A stretch of DNA of 64,000 nt from Neckera pumila. Taxonomy: Eukaryota; Streptophyta; Bryopsida; Hypnales; Neckeraceae. The position numbers and the translations under genes were made by a program. Positions 57,170-64,000 of this stretch are shown here, in pieces (within the stretch, counting starts at the first letter, position 1; each line of letters begins with the position of its first letter). The DNA lies in NCBI GenBank assembly GCA_963969595.1, contig OZ018416.1, positions 11,176,065-11,240,064 on the forward strand. Reading direction: 5' to 3'. The notes beneath the pieces were generated by a model. That model was not told where the DNA came from. It was given only the letters and a program-made list of their open reading frames with translations, and searched no databases.

Positions 57170-57395
57170 GTGCAACAATACCCTCTCATACTTCTACCGT
57201 TGTAGAGAGGAGCGATACCTGCTCCGATTAGCAAGGATTTCCAGGTTCATGGTGTAAAAATGGGGTCTTCTGCTGCATTAGTTTTCACAAGCCCAAGTGG
57301 TACTTATCTCTCAACCTTATCTGCGGGATCCAGACTAATTGTTTCTTCTCTTTGTTTTCTTAATTAATTCCCACAGTCACTTTGGGAAAAAAAGG
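57170..57395 (+). mobile_element. LINE 3' tail fragment
   Basis: It carries the same 3' tail as at 22.3 and 33.7 kb: CCAAGTGGTACTTATCTCTC, then CCAGACTAATTGTTTCTTCT and a T-rich tract with an A7 run. The frame KPKWYLSLN-type peptide corresponds to RWHLSLSFPLGL at 22.3 kb. The part upstream (57180-57260, CGATACCTGCTCCGATTAGC) may be further LINE sequence. It is a 5'-truncated copy. Confidence 0.55.
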
Positions 57396-57399
57396 GGCT

Positions 57400-58130
57400 T
57401 TGGCAATATTATTACTATAACATTTGTAAAATGTTTCTGGATTTTTTTTTAAGAGAACATCCTCGCATTAAATTAGTAGTTCTATAAATTGAAACTACCA
57501 TATTCGAAATTGCTAAAAGACAAGGGAATGGGTTCCCCAACTTCCAGTTTCTTCTGCATTCGTATCCTGAAGCCTCTGCATCTGCGTGACTGCAACTTAC
57601 ACCCAATGTTGGGATGGAATTTAATAAGTAACGTAAGTGAAGGCTCATTACTTCCATAAGTTGGCTTCAGCCATCTATTACAAATGGTCAGCTCTGTGAC
57701 TGATCTGCACTTCTGTAACTTAACTCCTGTAAGTCTTAGTTTGTAACTGACTACCATATTTCAGAGGCAAATTAATTAATAGTATCATACATCCTTCCGT
57801 CCACAGTACGGTTCTGTTTGTATCTTTGTGAATGGCACCCCCGCTCAGTTTGTAATCATCCCTTTGGGAGGGACTCGTATTTAGGTCTCTGCCACCCGGC
57901 TTCTGAATGCCCTCATTGTTTTGTTTCATTTAACAAACAAGGGAGGAATAAACTATGGGGTGGTCTTTCAAAAGATATCATAATATTATATATATATATG
58001 GGGGCAATTATTTTGGTTGTATGTTGGTCTTTGGGAGTGAAGGAGAAAACAGCTCGGAACTTTTCAAGCACCGGCGTGAATGAAGGGTATATTGGGGGTA
58101 AGGAAGGAGGTCCTTAAATCAATTGGATTC
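57400..58130. other. GC-richer island, unknown
   Basis: The segment 57440-57960 is richer in G+C than the transposons and has overlapping minus ORFs of 69-91 codons in three frames. None has a recognised domain. A short TA dinucleotide run lies at 57985-57998. It could be low-copy host DNA. Confidence 0.3.
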
Positions 58131-58132
58131 TA

Positions 58133-58802
58133 AGAGCATCTCCTGCAGCCCTCCAAATAGCCAAGCTCCTTCAGTCCAGATCCATCTAATGTAGAGGGGA
58201 TGGCCACTTGTATCCCCTATAGTGCAACTCCCTAAAATATACTTCCAACCAATTACAAGTCATAGAACTTGCAAAAGCAATAAGTAAGCTATCATTTATT
58301 ATGACAAATTGTTAATCCCAAGAGAGTATATAGCATATAGAGGGGTTAGTGACCCCTCCAAATATGGCCTTATTTGAAGGGGAAAGTGAAAATATACTGT
58401 AAAATACACTAGAATTGATTGCTTATCATCCAAAAATTAGAGGGAAGGGATTCTTTGGAGGGGTGTAAGGGCATCTCCTGCAGCCTTCCAAGTATCCCCT
58501 CTCCTCTAATTTTTGGATGATAAACAATCAATTTTAGTGTATGTCAAGCTCGACCTTCACTTTCACCCCCCAAATTTGCAATATTTGAAGGGGGCCTTTG
58601 TGCCCTCTACATGCTATATTTTCTCTTGGAATTAGCAATTGTCATAGTTTATTTATTGCTTTTGCAAGTTTGTGACCTGTGATTGGTTGGAAGTATATTT
58701 AGTGAGTTGTACAATTGAAGATTGAAGCGGCCAACCCCTTTAAATAGACGGATCTTGATTGAAGGAGCAATTTGTTTGAAGGACTCAAGAGATGCTCTAA
58801 AT
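58133..58802. mobile_element. 670-bp foldback element with AGAGCATCTCC ends
   Basis: The two halves are inverted copies meeting near 58477. Paired blocks include CTTCCAACCAATTACAAGTC (left, 58240) with the inverse at 58668-58690, CTTGCAAAAGCAATAAGTAA with its inverse near 58645-58665, and CATCCAAAAATTAGAGGG at the inner edge. Both outer ends read AGAGCATCTC and the centre contains GGGCATCTCCTGCAGC. AGAGCATC-type starts also occur near 56361 and, inverted, near 28390. No coding sequence. Confidence 0.7.
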
Positions 58803-58925
58803 GCATCCCCTATCTTGAAATGAGTAACATGCTCTTTGAAATATCTATTATTGTCATTGATGAGGTAGGTAGGCTTAAATGGGTGATTTATAAACCTCAT
58901 ACCTTAGTTTTGTGCACTATATTAA

Positions 58926-59847
58926 CCTCTAAAGTTCCAAGACTATGTTTTCATCAAAAACATTCAAAAATTGCTATTTTTAGTACAAGTACCAAATTTT
59001 TGAAAAACAACTTTTTTGACACATGTAACCATAGGATCTTATAGTAAACTAGTCTTAGAAGATATGGAAAAAATTTCAGAATTTTTCGCCATGCGGATTG
59101 GAAGATATTAGCATTTGAATTGGCAAAAATCCTTATTTTGTCCCTGCAAAAAGCAAGGCAGCTGCACTTCACAATGTCACATTTGTATCAAAAAATGTCC
59201 AAAATGGTGGTGCTTCTTTGAATGCTTTTCCTAAACAAGTTGGCTACATGTTTAAAAATTTTCAAATCATTTGGAAGTGTACAACATATACAAAAAAACT
59301 AGTAAGTAGAAAGAAGTAGAAAATGATCCAAGATACTAAATTGTTAAGAATTTAATTATGGAATTGAAAACTGTTAATTCCAATGGTTGTAATGTTGTAA
59401 TAAACAACCTAGATCCTATGATTTTTTTTTCCCGGAAATATTAAAAATTCAGTTAAATAAACAACTTCAAAGTTTATTTTAGAGTAGAGAATTCATAACT
59501 GCCCGAAAACTAAAAAACCTCATAACTTTTGATTCATTGGTCGAAATGGATTGATTCAAAGCTTTTCACCTATATATAACTCTAAAAAACCAATTTCAAT
59601 TTTTTATTTTTGAAAAAAGTGATTTTTTTCTGATCTGCCCAGACTGCCCAGTTACAAAAAAAAGTAACATAATTGGACATAACTTCTGACTTCTATTTCC
59701 AAATGTCATGAAATTTCGTGCATATGAAAGATATTCCTCGCGCCCACCTTCTATTAAAATTTCAACTTAAAATATGGAAATCTCTAGTCACATGTACCTG
59801 CCCAAAATTTCTATACAGCCAAAAAACGCATGCTGGTCCTTTAGGGG
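58926..59847 (+). mobile_element. Family T element, delta subfamily
   Basis: TTAA at 58922-58925 and 59848-59851; 922 bp. The left end is altered (CCTCTAAAGTTCC); the right end is perfect (GGTCCTTTAGGGG). Modules lie at about 59522 (CATAACTTTTGATTCATTGG) and 59680 (CATAACTTCTGACTTC), with an inverted one near 59020-59120. Confidence 0.88.
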
Positions 59848-59851
59848 TTAA

Positions 59852-60835
59852 GGAGACACATATAGATTGCTAGTGCTACTATGGGCGTGGGATTGACAAA
59901 GTGTAGACAAAGTGTAGTTAGCACACCAAATTGCAATACATTAACCGTTTTGAATATGATTTTTGTTACTAGAATGGTCAAAATTATAATTTTGTAGGGT
60001 TAGTAAATGAAATATGAAGGTGTACATTTTACACGAGAATGTGTCGCAATTAGATGTAATTCTCTAATACAGTACATCAGCCATCATTTCAAGATGCTTT
60101 TCAAGGTTTGTATCACACATTCCATTTACTTTCTTACATGTGTGCACTTGTGCATCCTTTCTATTTCACTCAACTTTTGTGGACAGGCAACCCTTTACAC
60201 AAATTAGCTAATTTCTCTCATGTGTGGGTAGCGCGGCCAATGAATGTTTTTATTATTTTTATATTTATTTTCAATGAGTGTTTGTGCCACAGCCCCAACT
60301 AGTGATAACATTTTTTATTTTTTATTTTTTGATAACATTCTCTTTTTTTGAAAAATCATTCCCAATTGAGGGGATGGACTTCATTGATATATTATTGTAC
60401 ATACACTACACACAGAGACAGGAAATTTTATTCCAAGGGACATGATGTCAAGGTGACGTGGCAACTCTGAATACTACTACCATTTGCAGCAGTACACGCT
60501 GGTCATGGATTGCGACTCATCCATTAGTCCACCGGGACCAACTGCGAAGTCAAGAAACCCGAAGACCCGGGTCACAAATTCACAATTAAGTTAGTAGGGG
60601 AACAAAATGAAATGCACTTTGAGATGGTGACCACTTCAAGGCGAGGACGGGCGTGGTTACCCTCAATCCCGTGAGAGAAAGCAGTTCATCACTTCGCACA
60701 CTTAGGTTAGGTCAAAAATTGGCTCACACTATTAGCAATAGTGGATTTGCTGGTGGGTGGGATTAGGACCCTCTCATGATATTGGTTAGACTCGGTTTTT
60801 GTTTATGAATTTTGGCACATGACCTAGTCTCTTTT
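59852..60835. other. Intergenic DNA with a GC-richer island at 60.44-60.72 kb
   Basis: Two overlapping plus ORFs (64-66 codons) have no motif. The island (CCACCGGGACCAACTGCGAA, GAAGACCCGGGTCACA) contrasts with the AT-rich flanks and may be host DNA. It has no ORF of useful length. Confidence 0.3.
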
Positions 60836-61073
60836 CACTATAAGAAACCCGCGTTTTAGGTGACGTTAGCATAACCTAAGCAGACACATTTTTGTGGACG
60901 CAAAATAAAACAACTTGTATTTTTATGTCAATAATAACATCCAATGTAATATCCAAATATTAACTTGGACGTTATTATTGACATAAAAACACGAGTTGTT
61001 TTAGTTTGCATCCACGAAAATTTGTCTGCTTAGATTACGCTAACATCATCTAAAACGCGGGTTTCTTATAGTG
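60836..61073. mobile_element. CACTA-type MITE, 238 bp, intact ends
   Basis: CACTATAAGAAACCCGCGTT, then TTAG, at the left is matched by CTAAAACGCGGGTTTCTTAT, then AGTG, at the right. A 3-bp duplication TTT flanks it (60833-60835, 61074-61076). The arms extend almost to the centre (GTCAATAATAACATCCAATG and its inverse). There is no coding capacity, so it would need transposase from elsewhere. Near-perfect ends with retained CG pairs suggest recent activity. Confidence 0.88.
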
Positions 61074-61076
61074 TTT

Positions 61077-62095
61077 AGACGGGTCCTTTTCTGGCAATTT
61101 GTCCGTAGCTTTCACCAATGGATAAGGGAAGGGATGGTATTTCAGCTAAGGCAATTTTTTGTTTTTTTTTCATTTATTTTAGGCAGTGCAGAAAGCAATC
61201 ATTGGTGGAGTTACATTCATGAAAATGGAAGAAACCTATAATATATGGATGAAAGTTTATTTATTCATCTAAAAGAATATACATTCATCCAAAATAGAGC
61301 CAAGATTTGGGTAGCATTTTGCAATTTCATACACCAAAGAATAATGAATGTCTTGCCAAATTTTCTCTAAAGCAATACAAATTTTTTTAGGGAATAATTG
61401 CTCAAAATAGAATTGAGCTAAAGAAGGGGGCTTGAGATCACCCCTATGCACAAATAGCTTTGAAGTTACTTCTACAAATAGCCTTAAAGTAATTAGTATG
61501 TGGTATTAAAAAGATATATTGATTATTATTATATTTTTAGCACACATTGAAAGTTTTTTGAAAAACAAAGAAAGTAAAAATAGAATGCAAACCCACATAG
61601 GTGAAGCCAAATAATGATGCACATACCATAGACAAGATGCAATGAGTAGTTTGTTCCCCAGTGTTCATCAATGTCTCACATTTTCATCCACAATATTATC
61701 TATTATTTGGATGAACCATATAGTTTATGAGAGTTGTTTTGGCAATTTTGCCTATTGCTCGTTACTTAATTTCTATTGTTTCATTTGCACAAACAATATG
61801 AAGTGAGAGTTTGTCTACCAGATATTTTCTACCAATAAAACACTATTTGGAAGAAGTAAAAACACTTTGCCTCCTAAAGACCTAGAGTCAACCAAGGGGC
61901 TAGTCTTATTAGTTGCACAACATGAATATAAATAGAAAAATGTTACCCTTTTTCAAGTTGACGAAATTGTAAGTAGTGAAAAAAACATAATCACTAGCCT
62001 TGTTGGCAGGTGGCTTGCCCAAGTTACAGTGACTCCCCAAAGTAGTTGGCTACCATATAAATCGCTTTCATAAATTGAGAAATTGGAATTATGAA
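61077..62095. other. AT-rich intergenic DNA
   Basis: No supported gene. A 60-codon minus ORF at 61269-61451 is without motif. Confidence 0.3.
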
Positions 62096-62099
62096 GTGA

Positions 62100-62734
62100 C
62101 ATTTGGATCTGTTGTTGTACAAAAGGGATTCTATCTTCATGGGTAATTTCACTTAAAATGGACTATATTTAGACCTATTTTTATGTGAATGAAATTCCTA
62201 TGCAAAAAAACTTTTTGTGAAAATTCAAAATATCTCATTTCTTTTTATAGGAAGAATGTACATTTTGACTAGAATCACATGTCACAAGTTTCAAAAAAAC
62301 TGGACTTTTATTGATTGAAATCTTGTTGATTGAAATTTGACCTTAAAATTTTCATTTGTAAAGTTTTCACTCTATAAATTGCAATTTATTTTTTATTTTT
62401 TTTAATAACATCAAATAGTTGTATATATCAAAAACATGTTTTTTTTGCAATTTATGGAGTGAAAAATAAAAGGAGTCAAAATTTGAGGTCAAATTTCAAT
62501 CAATAAGATTTCAATCAATAAAAATCCAAAACTCATGAAACTTGTGACACGTGATTCTAGTCAAGATGTACATTCTTCCTATAAAAAGAAATGAGACATT
62601 TTGACTTTATAAAAAGTTTTTTTGCATAGAAGTTTCATTCAAATAATAATAGGTTTAAATATAGTCCATTTTAGGTGAAATTACCCATAAAGAGAGATTT
62701 CTTTTTGTACAACAATATGTCCAAATTTCAGGCC
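62100..62734. mobile_element. 635-bp foldback element
   Basis: The left arm 62100-62390 and right arm 62440-62734 are inverted copies. Paired blocks are TTGTTGTACAAAAGGGATTC, ATGGGTAATTTCAC, AAAATGGACTATATTTAGAC, AGAATGTACATTTTGACTAG and TTGATTGAAATTTGACC. The centre is an A/T-rich tract. No ORF and no obvious target duplication. A different MITE begins right at its right edge. Confidence 0.7.
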
Positions 62735-62962
62735 TCCGGAGGGTTGCTCCACAGCCCTCCAAAGTACCCTAAAATTTTGTTTTTTGGGGTTGAAAATTTA
62801 TTTTTTCCCCTAAACCCAGTTTTACGAGTTAAAATTTATTAAAAAAATAAAAAATAAATCAGACTGTTTCAACGAGTAGTCAACTTGGGGGGATTTTTCA
62901 AATTGACAGGCCAAGCTTGAAATAGCTTGGCATGTCAATTTAGAGCAGCCCTCCGGAGGGCT
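62735..62962. mobile_element. 228-bp MITE with CCTCCGGAGGG ends
   Basis: CCTCCGGAGGGTTGCTCCA at the left pairs with TAGAGCAGCCCTCCGGAGGG at the right. The first 10 bases are themselves a palindrome. A further inverted pair, CCAAGCTTGAAATAGCTTGG, sits near the right end. No ORF. A target duplication is not evident because it adjoins the foldback element. Confidence 0.65.
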
Positions 62963-62965
62963 GAT

Positions 62966-63535
62966 TTTTTCTCTAGTGTACATCTAAAGTCGTCCAAATA
63001 AATAGTCAAATATGCTTCCTTCATTAAACTTCTTTAGTTTGGGTGATTTTAGTTCATTCTTGAAAGAAGTTCAAGATTTTCTTGTCTTACATTTTTTGAA
63101 CATCATATGAATAAACTATTAATTTTTGAAGGTAGTCAGATTTTTAAAACATTCATCACTTGCCCACTAAAATGCCATCTTTTGTTGGAATAAATTTTTG
63201 TCACATGTACCGGCCAACTAATTTAGGAGTGTACATTTGAATGAACTTGCTAGAGTGCTTTTCACAACAATAGAAAGGATATGAAGTGAATTTGCTTCTA
63301 AATTTGTTGTATGGAGGAATACAATTGTAGGTGTGAACTGTGTGGAAGTAGAGTGCAAAAAGTACCTCTATATTAGGCATTTAGTTGAATAGGCCTTAGA
63401 ATTTGAAGACCATTGTAATCCCCACATACCTATATGCACCTCCTAAGTACACACCTACAAAAGACAACCTTGCCTTGTGGTAGTATCAATAAACTCAACT
63501 AGTTGTTGCTGATTAAAATTATTGTAGAGCACTGT
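62966..63535. other. AT-rich intergenic DNA
   Basis: Nothing recognised; no ORF above 60 codons. Confidence 0.3.
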
Positions 63536-64000
63536 CTGTAGTCCTAAACCCCAACCTCTATTGTTTTATAGATAGAACTAATATTAACTCTGAAAGAACA
63601 AGGCCCTCCTTGACCAAGGTAGTCACCAAAATACTCCCATTATTAGACCAAAAGGTGTATTCTTTGTTTCCACACTTAACCTTTGAAGGACGTTGTATCC
63701 AAAAGTGATCGAAGAAAGCACCTATTGACTCAATAATCGGAGTAGTTTTGATGACTACCTTGGTCATGGGGGCCGCATTCTTTAAGCTGGTTAAATAGCA
63801 AAGTCATCCGTAGGACCTTTTAGGTGCGCAAGTATCCTTACAGGGTTAAGGACCTAAGCTTTGCTGTTTTGGAGGCATTCGTTCCTTCAATCATCCTGGC
63901 AAACCTGATTAGTATTGTTGGTCACTACTCATAATCCCAAACCCCAACCTTTAGTGTTTTATAAGATAGAATAAATATTAACCCTGGAAGAACAAGGCCC
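63536..64000. repeat. Direct repeat, about 394-bp spacing, cut by the window edge
   Basis: The segment 63541-63608 (CCAACCTCTATTGTTTTATA ... GAAAGAACAAGGCCC) recurs at 63935-64000 (CCAACCTTTAGTGTTTTATA ... GAAGAACAAGGCCC). The repeated part includes both sequence outside the 203-bp MITE and that element's left end. This is therefore a tandem duplication of a larger unit, or two insertions into duplicated DNA. Confidence 0.7.
63588..63790. mobile_element. 203-bp TTAA-flanked MITE with long inverted arms
   Basis: TTAA at 63584-63587 and 63791-63794. The left end CTCTGAAAGAACAAGGCCCT is matched by the inverse of GGGGGCCGCATTCTTTAAGC at the right. Deeper arms are perfect over TGACCAAGGTAGTCA and nearly so over the following dozen bases. 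The AACAAGGCCC text resembles family T End A (GGACCAAGGCC), so it may be a distant short relative using the same TTAA chemistry. A second left end starts at 63982 and runs off the window. Confidence 0.7.

Noticed and set aside
1..64000. tRNA, rRNA or other structured RNA genes
   Set aside because: I scanned for cloverleaf-like GGTTCGA-type B boxes and conserved rRNA words and found none convincing. A tRNAscan-SE/Infernal run would be decisive.

Overview
This window is AT-rich eukaryotic nuclear DNA (about two thirds A+T by eye, not computed). It has no bacterial features: no operons, no ribosome binding sites, and hardly any ORF above 150 codons. The transposon set points to the plant or green-algal lineage. 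It includes CACTA elements with the classical CACTACAAGAAAA terminus and TAGT-side 3-bp target duplications, a PIF/Harbinger transposase relic of the plant ALP1-like type, and a plant-type LINE with a zf-RVT domain. I cannot name the species. No intact host gene can be demonstrated. The best host-like sequence is a small set of GC-richer islands at about 0.54-0.81, 5.9-6.6, 11.8-12.1, 33.7-35.1, 49.2-49.6, 57.4-58.0 and 60.4-60.7 kb. One of them holds a plausible short first exon (6149-6228), and another the longest ORF of the window (330 codons, minus strand, 33932-34924).

The dominant content is a family of non-autonomous DNA transposons, called family T here. Most full copies are 0.88-0.93 kb. 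They are bounded by CCCCTAAAG...CTTTAGGGG and flanked on both sides by TTAA. About 23 copies or fragments cover roughly 21 kb, a third of the window, in both orientations. The exact TTAA duplication and CCC/GGG ends fit the piggyBac superfamily (inference; no transposase is seen here). Two copies are inserted inside other copies at a TTAA, at 31.15 and 43.22 kb, which shows how they integrate. I distinguish four subfamilies by interior sequence: alpha (12.3, 31.2, 35.3, 42.7 kb), beta (3.7, 4.7, 19.4, 30.7, 36.2, 37.3, 38.2, 54.0 kb), gamma (28.6, 43.2 kb) and delta (11.4, 32.8, 40.5, 47.6, 50.1, 52.0, 58.9 kb). 'End A' is the AAGGCC side and 'End B' is the side with the GTCCCC/GGGGAC palindrome. 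Strand + means End A comes first.

Between these lie other elements: four CACTA-type elements (16.8, 40.1, 46.2, 60.8 kb); large foldback elements (24.2, 58.1, 62.1 kb); small inverted-repeat elements (1.0, 20.0, 56.8, 62.7, 63.6 kb); a degenerate Harbinger transposase (26.65-27.64 kb, minus); a LINE 3' region (21.56-22.40 kb) with two further LINE tails (33.7 and 57.2 kb); and a retroposon-like repeat with an (AAAC)n tail in two copies (12.1 and 45.2-45.6 kb). Tandem arrays lie at 0.01-0.42, 8.1-8.37, 17.97-18.53, 18.89-19.29, 55.78-55.98 and 63.5-64.0 kb.

The most striking signal is a degenerate module of about 60-70 nt, ATAACTTTTG then TC-AAATG--ATGAA-C then AAGCTT or CACATG. It recurs two to four times inside each family T element. 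It also occurs in the (AAAC)n-tailed repeat, in the 24.2-kb foldback element and in otherwise anonymous DNA. Elements with unrelated ends and insertion chemistry therefore appear to share it.
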